NCBI GenBank assembly: GCA_021636625.1 | Contig: JAJWLX010000008.1 | Coordinates: 25,928 to 89,927, forward strand | Direction: 5' to 3' | DNA length: 64,000 bases | DNA from: Prevotella sp. | GTDB taxonomy: Bacteria > Bacteroidota > Bacteroidia > Bacteroidales > Bacteroidaceae | In this document: positions 9,501 through 17,458 of the stretch, in pieces | Layout of the letters: the number at the start of each line of letters is the position of its first letter | Position numbering within the stretch: the stretch's first letter is position 1 | Program-made: the position numbers and the translations under genes | The notes under the pieces: generated by a model | Seen by the model: only the letters and a program-made list of their open reading frames with translations | Database searches by the model: none | What the model was told of the DNA's origin: nothing

Positions 9501-9731
9501 GGTGATTATTGGAAGATTGACAATATTACTTTGGGCTATAGCTTCAGCAAGATCAACAAGTGGATCAAGACTCTTCGCCTATATGCATCTGTCAATAATG
9601 CCATCACTATCACCGGCTACAAAGGAATCGACCCGGAGGTTTCAACTTCCGGTTTGGCTCCTTCGTACGATAATCGTGACAGCTATCCTCATACCCGTGC
9701 ATTCACCTTCGGTATGAACGTTACATTCTAA
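6513..9731 (+). CDS. SusC-type TonB-dependent transporter with STN signalling domain
   Basis: 1072 residues: signal peptide (about 1-23), STN domain (about 24-110, VSFSTNKVTLKSAFEKIEKA...), carboxypeptidase-regulatory-like domain (about 117-205, GVIKDETGEPIIGATVRVKG), then NEVVVIGYGTQKKGDITSSV leading into the plug and a C-terminal beta barrel ending FTFGMNVTF. It imports oligosaccharides across the outer membrane using TonB energy, together with the SusD encoded next. The STN domain is found in receptors that signal to FecR-type anti-sigma factors and fits the upstream sigma/FecR pair. Confidence 0.95.
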   Translation: MNLKRISVSFFSLLLASQMTISAQNVSFSTNKVTLKSAFEKIEKASKYKIAYNSSQLNANRSVTLSKKSDDVFGMLTQLLKGTNCTYELEGNYIIIKPLQKAQTSGKKVKVRGVIKDETGEPIIGATVRVKGQSEGTVSDFDGNFTLDVTDDNTLQISYIGYQTQEFAVGKQHHFSIVLEEDKKILNEVVVIGYGTQKKGDITSSVGSVKSEDFTAGAINDAGQLIQGKIAGLSVTNPSGNPVGGTEISLRGNTTILGASTNPLILIDGVPGDFNTVAPEDIESIDVLKDGSAAAIYGSRGTNGVVLITTKKSKGNNINEVQYSGYLSLSTIAKKPDFCDADDYRQQIKDGLRDAAWDLGDNTNWIDAITRTGLSHVHNISFKGGNAQTNYIFNVNYRNLQGIFKRSDKEEFQGRAEVNHSMFDDKLRFNFQLLGNQTGYTATSDGGSFNTYSWRQALIHNPTEPIKNADGSWHENTGIFNYDNPVSRIYECDGEQKISQTRFSSNITLTPIKELTLNALFSYDKINQEGGYYETKKHISNVRDGMNGYASTGGSSTVTKLVELTAQFHKNFGDHTIQALAGYSYQESTYSNQYERNYNFPTDLYSWHNIGVGQALKEGLGTEYSYWLDTNLIGFFGRLNYNYKNRYLLMASVRHEAASQLAGTNKPWGTFPSVSLGWRITEEKFMKNQKVFDDIKLRAGYGVTGSQPSQSFLGVPLLGYGDYYLYNGQWIRALQPTQNSNDKLKWEEKHEYDIGADFSVLNYRLNVSVDWYYRLIKGLLYDYSVPSPPNLYTTTRANVGEMSNNGLEIMVNAIPVQTKDFKWETTITFSINSNKLKSLSNDLYQTSSDYFMTGWIEEPIKTESHIVRIGHKVGDIYGFKVVDVDESGKWIYLDKNGNRVNYDEFTHSFEDKQILGNGVPKWYLGFNNQFRYKNFDLAINMRGAFGFQIMNGMRMFYENRSRQDWNRLRSAYDKVFGKAVLNTLCSEEFNSYYVENGDYWKIDNITLGYSFSKINKWIKTLRLYASVNNAITITGYKGIDPEVSTSGLAPSYDNRDSYPHTRAFTFGMNVTF

Positions 9732-9754
9732 TGATAATCAATTGATATAAAGTC

Positions 9755-11380
9755 ATGAAAACAAAAATTATATATACTTGCCTTATCGGTGCAGCTGCAC
9801 TCTTAGGCATATCTTCTTGCACAGACCTGAAAGATACAAATTATACAAATGTCGTAGCAGATGGTTTTCAGCCAACTGATGAAGACGTTGCATCATTATT
9901 GTCTTCTGCCTATGTGTCTTGGCGAAAGACGATGCTTCTGTGGAATGGTGTGGCACGTGCTGAAATGCTTTCTACCGACCAGGACGTAATTCCTGCACGC
10001 CCTAACGGATGGGTAGATGGTGGTGTTTACAAACGTATGCATCAGCATAAGTGGACCAGCGAGGATGAAATTCCGTTGCAATCATGGGTTCGTACTTATG
10101 ATGGTATCAATGCATGCAACCGTGTACTATACCAGATAGAATCGGGCCAGATTCAACTGGGCGACAGAGAGACAACCATCATCTCTGAGCTGAAGGTCTT
10201 GAGAGCTTCCTATTACTATCTGCTCGACGATTTGTTTGGCAATGTACCTATCATTACCAAGTTTGACGTACCTGCCGGCTACCTGCCTGAGCAAAGCACC
10301 CGTAAGGAGGTATATGAGTTTATTATTCAAGAACTCATCGAGAACATTCCAAACTTGTCTGAAGAAGTAAATAGCGAATATTATGGTCGATTCAACAAAT
10401 GGGCAGGCTATACTTTACTTGCCAAAATGTATCTCAACTCAGAGGTATTCAGTGATGGGGCCCACAAGGATTACGATAAGTGTATTGAGGCGTGCAACAA
10501 AGTCTTGGAATGCGGAAAATACAGTATGGAAACTGTTCGCAAAAATGTGTTCGTAACCCATAATGAGAACAGCAAGGAGATTATATTTGCACTTCCTTTC
10601 GACGAGACTTATGTTACCGACTGGAATGCATTCGATTTCCATATGTACAGTTTGCAGCCTGAGAATCAGGCAACCTACAATTTCAAGGCCACTCCATGGG
10701 GTGGTGCATGTGTAATTCCTCAATACATTGAATCGTTCGATCCTGATGACCAGCGCTTGAAGGACGATTTCATTTCCGGTCCTCAGTATGACAAAAATGG
10801 CGGAGTTTTATATTGTACAATGGGTAATATGAAAGGTAAGCCTCTTGATTACGTCAACAAGGTGAACAGTATTGATGATTCTGACGAAAACCAAGGATGG
10901 AGATGGGGTAAGTTTGAGTATGCAGAAGGTATAACAAACCGACTGAGCAACGACTTCCCATTATTGAGATATGCTGATGTTTATCTGATGAAAGCTGAAG
11001 CACTCTTAAGAACTGGGCACGCAGACGAAGCAGCAGAACTTGTGACAAAAGTAAGAGAGCGCAACTTCACGGAACATCCTGCCAAGGCAATCGTCACTGG
11101 AGAGCAATTGCAGGAAACCAGTTGTTATGACTACGGTCGTCGGGACAACGTCAAGTCAACTCATGATCATGCAATTATTCAATATGGCAGAATGCTTGAC
11201 GAGCTAGGTTGGGAATTCTCTCAGGAGGGACGTCGCCGTCAGGATATGGTCAGATTTGGAGTCTTCTCTACCCGCTCCTGGTTCTCTCATGATGCAAGTA
11301 GTAAGGAAAAGAATTTATATCCAATTCCTAACAGTCAGATACTGACCAATCCAAACCTGAAGCAGAATCCTGGTTATTAA
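9755..11380 (+). CDS. SusD/RagB-family surface glycan-binding lipoprotein
   Basis: 541 residues. Lipoprotein signal with lipobox Cys22 (GISSCTD). It has the usual SusD features: N-terminal helical repeats with LKVLRASYYYLLDDLFGNVPII (read as LKVLRASYYYLL and DDLFGNVPII), later LLRYADVYLMKAEALLRTG, and the C-terminal ending LKQNPGY. It caps the barrel of the SusC encoded 23 bases upstream. Substrate is unknown; the neighbouring GH31 and GH127-type genes suggest a xylosyl- or arabinosyl-decorated plant polymer. Confidence 0.95.
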   Translation: MKTKIIYTCLIGAAALLGISSCTDLKDTNYTNVVADGFQPTDEDVASLLSSAYVSWRKTMLLWNGVARAEMLSTDQDVIPARPNGWVDGGVYKRMHQHKWTSEDEIPLQSWVRTYDGINACNRVLYQIESGQIQLGDRETTIISELKVLRASYYYLLDDLFGNVPIITKFDVPAGYLPEQSTRKEVYEFIIQELIENIPNLSEEVNSEYYGRFNKWAGYTLLAKMYLNSEVFSDGAHKDYDKCIEACNKVLECGKYSMETVRKNVFVTHNENSKEIIFALPFDETYVTDWNAFDFHMYSLQPENQATYNFKATPWGGACVIPQYIESFDPDDQRLKDDFISGPQYDKNGGVLYCTMGNMKGKPLDYVNKVNSIDDSDENQGWRWGKFEYAEGITNRLSNDFPLLRYADVYLMKAEALLRTGHADEAAELVTKVRERNFTEHPAKAIVTGEQLQETSCYDYGRRDNVKSTHDHAIIQYGRMLDELGWEFSQEGRRRQDMVRFGVFSTRSWFSHDASSKEKNLYPIPNSQILTNPNLKQNPGY

Positions 11381-11739
11381 AGAGGTTTCAACAATTCAGT
11401 CTTTATCAAGGATCAGAAAAGATATCTTTTGATGAAACTAACAAATTATACTGCACTATTATGCGCGAATCGATACTTTTATCTTATTTCGCACAAAATA
11501 GTGCAGTAATATTTTAATGATATAAATTCCTAAGTTACTGAAGTTTCGTAAGTGAATATATATATATATCAACTTGCGTATATTACATATTGCGTATGTG
11601 CAACAGGATTACTTTCGGTAAAATCAGCCAACTTCTCTGTTGCATTTATAGAGTAATGCTCTGCTGTTGATGATTAAGGAACAGTAACTTACAGAGATAC
11701 ACTCCTTTATTAAGAATTTAAATAGAAAAATATCAAAAA
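11381..11739 (+). promoter_or_regulatory. Intergenic region between susD and the DUF1680 gene
   Basis: It holds a hairpin with a perfect 12-bp stem, TACTGCACTATT (11449-11460) with AATAGTGCAGTA (11497-11508), extended inside by GCGAA/TTCGC and followed by an AT-rich stretch; this may end the susD transcript. Downstream are a TA run at about 11556-11568 and a direct repeat of TTGCGTAT at 11574-11581 and 11590-11597, a possible regulator site. No clear -7 element was found. Confidence 0.45.
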
Positions 11740-14124
11740 ATGAAGAAACAACTGATAATTGCTCTGTTGAGCATAGCTCCAGCCTTGGGTGTTGTGGCGC
11801 AAGATAAACTTTATAAGGATGAGTTCCCGCTGGGCGACATCACCCTTCTAGACGGACCATTGAAGCATGCTCGCGACTTGAACGTGAAGGTGCTCCTGAA
11901 ATATGATTGCGACCGCATGCTGGCCCCGTATCGCAAGGAGGCAGGCTTGCAACCTCGCAAACCTTCTTATCCCAACTGGGATGGACTGGACGGACATGTG
12001 GGTGGACATTATCTGTCGGCCCTTGCCATCAATGCGGCCACAGGCAATGAGGAGTGCCGCAAGCGCATGGAATATATGATATCCGAACTCCAGCTGGTGC
12101 TTGATGCCAACAATCAGCGTCCTGAAGCCTGGTGCCATAACTATATCGGTGGTGTTCCGAATAGTGCCAAGATGTGGACGGCTTTCAGTAAAGGAGATTT
12201 CGGACCTTACTTCGGTACGTGGGCACCTTTCTATAACATTCATAAAATGTATGCAGGTCTTCGTGATGTATGGCTCTATTGCGGAAATGAACAGGCGAAA
12301 AACCTCTTTCTGAAGTTCTGTGACTGGGCTGTAGATATCACCGCAGACTTGAGTGATGAGCAGATGGAGCAAATGTTAGGCAATGAGCATGGTGGCATGA
12401 ACGAGGTGCTTGCCGATGCCTATGCCATCACCTATGATGCGAAATATTTGAGTTGTGCTCGTCGCTTCTCTCACAAACAGTTGCTTGCTCCGATGGAGAA
12501 AGGCAAGGATTGTCTCGACAATATGCATGCCAACACGCAGATTCCTAAGGTTATCGGATACCAACGCATTGCAGAGTTAGCACATGATATGCAATATCAT
12601 AATGCCAGTGAGTATTTCTGGGAAATAGTGACTCGCCAACGTTCGCTCGCTTTGGGTGGAAACAGCCGTCGTGAGCATTTCCCAACTAAGGAAACTTGCA
12701 TAGACTATGTCAACGATATCGACGGACCAGAGACTTGTAATACCTATAATATGTTGAAGTTGACCGAGGATTTGAACCGTGTCAACCATCAAGGTATGTA
12801 TGGCGATTTCTATGAGACGGCGATGTTCAATCACATTCTCTCTGCCCAGCACCCAGAACATGGAGGCTATGTGTATTTCACCTCTGCTCGTCCTCGTCAT
12901 TATCGCAATTATTCTGCACCTAACAAGGCAATGTGGTGTTGCGTGGGAACAGGTATGGAAGACCATGGCAAGTATGGGCAGTTTATCTGGACGCACGACA
13001 AGGGGATGAAGACTGAAGATGATGCGCTTTATGTGAATCTCTTCGTGGCTTCCGAATTGAACTGGAAGGAACGGAAGATGGTGCTTCGCCAACAGACAGC
13101 TTTCCCATACGCTGAGACATCTAACATAGAGGTAACTAAGGGAAAAGGTGTCTTCACCTTGAAGATTCGCAAACCATTATGGTGTGATAACTTTACAGTG
13201 AAGGGAGTAGGCTTTGTCGTTGACAGCTATGAAGAGAATGGTTTCGTTTGTATCAAGCGCAAGTGGAAGAAAGGTGACCAGGTCGAAATCTCCATACCTA
13301 TGCATGCTTATATCAAGCCGATGATCAATGTTCCTCAATATGTAGCCATCATGTATGGCCCTATTTTGCTCGGCATGAAGAGTGGCACAGAGGATATGCG
13401 TTCGCTCATAGCTGACGATAGTCGTTTCGGACAATATGCTGCTGGTATGAAGTTGCCGCTCGACAAGGCTCCTATCCTTCTGCCTAAGCATCTGAATGAC
13501 ATCGCCAAGGACTTGAAGCCTATCCCAGATAAACCTTTGCATTTCAAACTCGCCACCCACATGGAGAATGTTATCAATGGTGAACTGCAGCCTTTCTTCG
13601 AGATTCATGATTCTCGATATATGATGTATTGGTTGGCACTTGGCGAAAATGATTACAAGGCTTATATGCAGAAGTTGGCTGATGAAGAAAAAGCCCGTCA
13701 GGCTTTGGAAGCTAGAACTGTGGATAAGGTGAGCCCTGGAGAACAACAGCCGGAGACCGACCATCGTATGGAGACAGATGATTCGAGCAAGGGTAATACA
13801 GAAGGTATTTTCTTCCGTGATGCAGAGGATGGTCATTATTTCAGCTATCTGATGCAGACCAAGGGAGAGACTAATCTTAGCCTTCAGCTCAAGTTCTGGG
13901 GACAGGATGAATGGCGTACAAGTGAGTTTGATATTTATGTCAACGACAAGTTGCTTTGCAGCGTGAACAACAGTCATCGCTGGCGTACTACGCAGTTTAA
14001 GACCGTTGATTATGCCATTCCTTCAGAGTTTGTTAAGGGCAAAAAGGAAATTAGAGTAAAGTTTGTGGCTCAAAAGGGCAAGCAGGTTGGACAGATTTAT
14101 GGTGTGAGACTTGTGAAGAATTAA
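11740..14124 (+). CDS. DUF1680 beta-L-arabinofuranosidase (GH127/GH146 type)
   Basis: 794 residues with a signal peptide (about 1-20). The (alpha/alpha)6 barrel starts at LGDITLLDGPLKHARDLN and carries GLDGHVGGHYLSALA. The zinc/thiol site of this family is visible: Glu331 and Cys333 (PETCNTYNM), and Cys400-Cys401 (MWCCVGTG). In the characterised GH127 enzyme HypBA1 one Cys of the CC pair is the nucleophile. A C-terminal beta domain (about 690-794, like DUF6805) follows. It would remove terminal beta-L-arabinofuranose from arabinan, pectic side chains or hydroxyproline-rich glycoproteins. GH127 and GH146 cannot be separated by eye. Confidence 0.88.
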   Translation: MKKQLIIALLSIAPALGVVAQDKLYKDEFPLGDITLLDGPLKHARDLNVKVLLKYDCDRMLAPYRKEAGLQPRKPSYPNWDGLDGHVGGHYLSALAINAATGNEECRKRMEYMISELQLVLDANNQRPEAWCHNYIGGVPNSAKMWTAFSKGDFGPYFGTWAPFYNIHKMYAGLRDVWLYCGNEQAKNLFLKFCDWAVDITADLSDEQMEQMLGNEHGGMNEVLADAYAITYDAKYLSCARRFSHKQLLAPMEKGKDCLDNMHANTQIPKVIGYQRIAELAHDMQYHNASEYFWEIVTRQRSLALGGNSRREHFPTKETCIDYVNDIDGPETCNTYNMLKLTEDLNRVNHQGMYGDFYETAMFNHILSAQHPEHGGYVYFTSARPRHYRNYSAPNKAMWCCVGTGMEDHGKYGQFIWTHDKGMKTEDDALYVNLFVASELNWKERKMVLRQQTAFPYAETSNIEVTKGKGVFTLKIRKPLWCDNFTVKGVGFVVDSYEENGFVCIKRKWKKGDQVEISIPMHAYIKPMINVPQYVAIMYGPILLGMKSGTEDMRSLIADDSRFGQYAAGMKLPLDKAPILLPKHLNDIAKDLKPIPDKPLHFKLATHMENVINGELQPFFEIHDSRYMMYWLALGENDYKAYMQKLADEEKARQALEARTVDKVSPGEQQPETDHRMETDDSSKGNTEGIFFRDAEDGHYFSYLMQTKGETNLSLQLKFWGQDEWRTSEFDIYVNDKLLCSVNNSHRWRTTQFKTVDYAIPSEFVKGKKEIRVKFVAQKGKQVGQIYGVRLVKN

Positions 14125-14152
14125 TTGTAGAAAAGTATATGTTCGCATATAT

Positions 14153-14192
14153 TCGACTCAAGAATGGGGTAAGTGCCTCAATCTTGAGTCGA
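14153..14192 (+). terminator. Hairpin after the DUF1680 gene
   Basis: TCGACTCAAGA (14153-14163) pairs perfectly with TCTTGAGTCGA (14182-14192). No strong T run follows, so it may be a transcript-end stabiliser rather than a full terminator; a true terminator follows at 14233. Confidence 0.5.
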
Positions 14193-14213
14193 GAATGTGT
14201 TGTAATATAAATT

Positions 14214-14280
14214 TTCCGAATATAGATAAATGATGCCGGAACAGCCCTGGAATGGGGCTTTTTCCGGCATTTTTCAACAA
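14214..14280 (+). repeat. 67-bp direct repeat, right copy (orphan regulator 3' end plus terminator)
   Basis: Repeats 1774-1840 almost exactly, including the final five codons and stop of the regulator gene, but no regulator coding sequence precedes it here. The terminator stem (14233-14270) and T run are intact, so it can stop transcription from the DUF1680 gene. Confidence 0.9.
14233..14274 (+). terminator. Intrinsic terminator (duplicated copy)
   Basis: ATGCCGGAA pairs with TTCCGGCAT, followed by a T run, as at 1793. The loop differs slightly between the copies. Confidence 0.85.
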
Positions 14281-14571
14281 CGCAAAAACGAGCGCATGAT
14301 GTAAGAGCACCAGTTGCCAAGTAATAACATCTTTCACAAATATTTACTAAAAACATATTAAAACACACTAATATTCAACAAAATAACATCAGATTCATAG
14401 TTTTATCCATATCTTTGCAGAAAAATAGAACATAATTGTGATGATATTTACCAATACGCTCATATCGAATCAAAACAGATGTAATGTTCCCCATTACATC
14501 CTCAACTGCAGTCTTCGGAAATAATACCTATCTTGCTTGAGATAACATATTATTAACGAATTAAAAATTAC
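14281..14571 (+). promoter_or_regulatory. Promoter and leader of the CNNM gene
   Basis: A -7 element TATCTTTG lies at 14410-14417, giving a leader of about 145 bases. The leader contains a hairpin, GATGTAATG (14478-14486) with CATTACATC (14492-14500), loop TTCCC. I do not recognise a known riboswitch. Bases 14281-14400 are AT-rich with nothing identifiable. Confidence 0.5.
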
Positions 14572-15603
14572 ATGGGTTTAATCATATTATATTTTTTAGG
14601 TGCTCTGTCACTATCCTTTTTATGCTCCGTCCTGGAGGCGGTGCTACTTTCTACTCCGATGTCGTTTATCTCGATGAAGGAGAATCAAGGCAGCAAGACT
14701 GCCTCGTTGATGAAACAGTATAAAAACAACGTAGATCGCCCTGTGGGTGCCATCCTTTCGCTCAACACCATCGCCCACACCATCGGTTCCGCCGGCGTGG
14801 GTGCCGAGTCTATCAAACTCTTTGGCGAAGAATACTTCGGTATCATTTCCGCCATTCTCACCTTGCTGATTCTGGTGCTTTCAGAAATCATCCCGAAGAC
14901 CATCGGTGCTTCTTACTGGCGCTCGCTGGCAATGCCATCCACCAAGATCATCCGGGTACTCATCTTCATTACCTACCCTCTGGTACTGCTCTCGGAACTT
15001 ATCACAAAGGTATTCACGCCTAAGAGCCACCAGGCTTCCATGAGCCGCGAAGAGGTTTCGGCCATGGTAGATGTAGGAACCACAGAAGGCATCTTCCGTG
15101 AATCGGAAAGCAAGATCATCAAGAGCTGCATCCGTCTGGCTGGAGTTAAGGCAGAAGAGGTGATGACACCATCCATCGTGGTAGAATCTGCTAATATGCA
15201 TCTAACCACCAAGGAGTTTTACGAACAGAAGGAATGGAATTTCTCACGCATTCCTGTATATGATAACAATAAGGACTACATCGTGGGCTACGTTCTGAAG
15301 GATGTGGTTCTCAAATCGGTTTCAGACGATGAATTCCAAACCCGATTATCCGAGCTGATGCGCCCGATTCTTTCCTTCAACGAGGATGAATCGCTATATC
15401 AGATCTGGGAAAAGATGCTGGAAAAGCGAGAGCACATCTCCATTATCGTAGATGAATACGGATGCCTTCGCGGCGTAGTTTCCATGGAGGATGTGATAGA
15501 AACGATGACGGGCGTGGAAATCGTAGATGAAGACGATGTTGCCGTGGATATGCAAGCCTTGGCTAAGGAAAAATCACGCCTGATGATGCAGAAAAAGAAG
15601 TAA
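14572..15603 (+). CDS. CNNM/DUF21-CBS domain membrane protein (HlyC/CorC-related)
   Basis: 343 residues. The N-terminal DUF21/CNNM transmembrane domain (about 1-150) contains SLNTIAHTIGSAGVGAESI and LVLSEIIPKTIGASYW. Two CBS domains follow (about 190-310; VMTPSIVVESAN and HISIIVDEYGCLRGVVSMED). The C-terminal CorC_HlyC domain common in longer relatives is missing. Family members are linked to magnesium or cobalt efflux. It has no evident link to glycan use and looks like the chromosomal neighbour of the first locus. Its leader is long and may be regulatory. Confidence 0.88.
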   Translation: MGLIILYFLGALSLSFLCSVLEAVLLSTPMSFISMKENQGSKTASLMKQYKNNVDRPVGAILSLNTIAHTIGSAGVGAESIKLFGEEYFGIISAILTLLILVLSEIIPKTIGASYWRSLAMPSTKIIRVLIFITYPLVLLSELITKVFTPKSHQASMSREEVSAMVDVGTTEGIFRESESKIIKSCIRLAGVKAEEVMTPSIVVESANMHLTTKEFYEQKEWNFSRIPVYDNNKDYIVGYVLKDVVLKSVSDDEFQTRLSELMRPILSFNEDESLYQIWEKMLEKREHISIIVDEYGCLRGVVSMEDVIETMTGVEIVDEDDVAVDMQALAKEKSRLMMQKKK

Positions 15604-15610
15604 TAAAAAA

Positions 15611-15641
15611 ACTCGTTGGCAAATACCAACGAGTTTTTTTA
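15611..15641. terminator. Bidirectional intrinsic terminator
   Basis: ACTCGTTGG (15611-15619) pairs with CCAACGAGT (15626-15634), with an A run before and a T run after. It serves the CNNM gene (+) and the convergent susD gene (-). Confidence 0.9.
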
Positions 15642-15658
15642 TTCTTATAATCATCCTA

Positions 15659-17437
15659 TTACCAGCCTGGATTCTGCTCCCATTTCTGTCCATACTTCTC
15701 GTGTTTCTGCATCACATCGGTAGGGATTGGGAAGAGATACATCTTGTCATCCCACTGGCGCTGTACGGTTTCACGGGTATAGGTGAAGGAACCATCATCG
15801 TTCTTGGTAATCTTCATCTCCTGAATGTTCTTGAAGAACTTGTCAGCCTCCTTCCAGCGGCGTACATCCCAGAAGCGATGACCCTCGAAAGCCAACTCTA
15901 CCATGCGCTCGTTCTGATACTTGCTCCACCACTCATCATTGCTCAACGAAGTAGGGAAACCTGGCATTCCGGCACGCTTGCGAATCTTATCTACAGCCTC
16001 GTCTGCCGACATAGGGAGATCGGTACTTGTAGCGGTGGCACTGCCCAGATACTTGAATGCAGCCTCAGCATAGTTGAGATAGAACTCACCCAGACGATAG
16101 GTAACCCAGGTATGATAGTCGCCCTGCTTCTTGGTCTTTGAAGTAAGGTCGATATCACCATGCAGCAACTTCTTCAGATAGTAGCCCGTAGGAGTAGCAC
16201 CCACCAATGGCTCGGCATTCACACCGCCATAATAGGTCTGCAGCTTAGCCTTCTTATAGTTGGCTGCAGTAGGCCATACATCACCATTCTTGGCAATGGT
16301 CAGCTCGAAGCGAGGGTCACGGCCAGCGTAAGGATTCTGCTCATCATAACCACTGCCAGCCTCATTGATACCCTTACCCGTAGCCTTCATCTCATAGGCA
16401 TCCACCAGGTTCTGGGAAGGACAGTTTCTACCGGAAGCAGAGTAACTTGCCTTAGCCATATCGATACCGAACGGATAGTTGTAGCTCTCTACCATATTAT
16501 CTTTAGGATCGGTAGCTGAAATCTTGCTACCATAGATACGGCGACCGAAGATGATCTCGCACTTCTTGTCGGCATCCTTGTAATTATTGGTTGACCAGAG
16601 ATCAGCATACTTGGCAGCAAGCTTCATGCCTCTTGCCTCGCAGGCATCCAGCAATTCCTTGGTATAGAGAGCAGCCTTGTGGTAACGCTCCTTATCGCCT
16701 GAAGGATTGAAGAGAGGACTCGCCCAATAGAGCGCAGCACGAGCCTTGAGGGCAAGAACGGTCAGGTTGTTGGCACGTCCATCCTCAGCTGTACTCAATG
16801 CCATGCTTCCCAGGTCGGAGTAATCCTTGATGATGCTGTCCTTCACGGCATCACATTCATCGAAGATGTACTGGAATACCTCATCAGATGACTTGCGAGG
16901 CTGATTGTTGACATCAGCTGCCGCCATCTCTGGATCGATGACAGGCACACCACCATACTGGCGAACGAGATTGAAATAGAAGTAAGCACGCCAGAAGCGA
17001 GCCTCCCACTTATAGTTCTCGTAACGGTACATCTGCTGCTGATAGTCGGCATTGAGTTCGAAATCCTCGAACTTCAAGTCCTGGAAATCCTTCAACACTA
17101 CATTGCAGGTCTTGATGCCCTTATACATATTGCTCCAGAGCGAGCCCTGGGCATTGGATGGACTCCAGCTGCCGTTATAGAAGGTCTCGATGCTGGTACC
17201 GCTCACGGAGTAAACACTCTCATCGGTGGCAGAGGCAAGCATGCCTCCGCCAAAGTTCTGACCATAATCATAGTCTGCATAATTGTAGATATCGGTCATG
17301 AAACCACCCACCTTCTCGAAGGTCTGAATCACATAATCCTTATCCTTGACTACCGTCTCGCTGTAATCCATCTTATCGCTGCAAGATGCCAGCGCCATGA
17401 GTCCGAACAGACCATATACTAATTTATTTGTTTTCAT
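15659..17437 (-). CDS. SusD/RagB-family lipoprotein (second pair)
   Basis: 592 residues. Lipobox Cys19 (ALASCSD). SusD features include YKWEARFWRAYFYFNLVRQYGGVPVI (motif core RAYFYFNLVRQYGGVPVI), YRLGEFYLNYAEAAF, ELAFEGHRFWDVRRWKEADK and the ending WEQNPGW. It is the last gene of a four-gene operon on the - strand and pairs with the SusC encoded 21 bases upstream. The substrate is not evident; the neighbouring rhamnose genes suggest a rhamnose-containing glycan (inference). Confidence 0.94.
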   Translation of the reverse strand: MKTNKLVYGLFGLMALASCSDKMDYSETVVKDKDYVIQTFEKVGGFMTDIYNYADYDYGQNFGGGMLASATDESVYSVSGTSIETFYNGSWSPSNAQGSLWSNMYKGIKTCNVVLKDFQDLKFEDFELNADYQQQMYRYENYKWEARFWRAYFYFNLVRQYGGVPVIDPEMAAADVNNQPRKSSDEVFQYIFDECDAVKDSIIKDYSDLGSMALSTAEDGRANNLTVLALKARAALYWASPLFNPSGDKERYHKAALYTKELLDACEARGMKLAAKYADLWSTNNYKDADKKCEIIFGRRIYGSKISATDPKDNMVESYNYPFGIDMAKASYSASGRNCPSQNLVDAYEMKATGKGINEAGSGYDEQNPYAGRDPRFELTIAKNGDVWPTAANYKKAKLQTYYGGVNAEPLVGATPTGYYLKKLLHGDIDLTSKTKKQGDYHTWVTYRLGEFYLNYAEAAFKYLGSATATSTDLPMSADEAVDKIRKRAGMPGFPTSLSNDEWWSKYQNERMVELAFEGHRFWDVRRWKEADKFFKNIQEMKITKNDDGSFTYTRETVQRQWDDKMYLFPIPTDVMQKHEKYGQKWEQNPGW

Positions 17438-17458
17438 TATTGTTCTACTTTAAGATAA

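Noticed and set aside
11556..11568. TA run as a meaningful repeat
   Set aside because: Short simple-sequence run in AT-rich intergenic DNA; nothing else supports a function.
12577..13977. Long - strand open frames opposite the DUF1680 gene
   Set aside because: Shadows of the real gene; no motifs, promoters or family resemblance.
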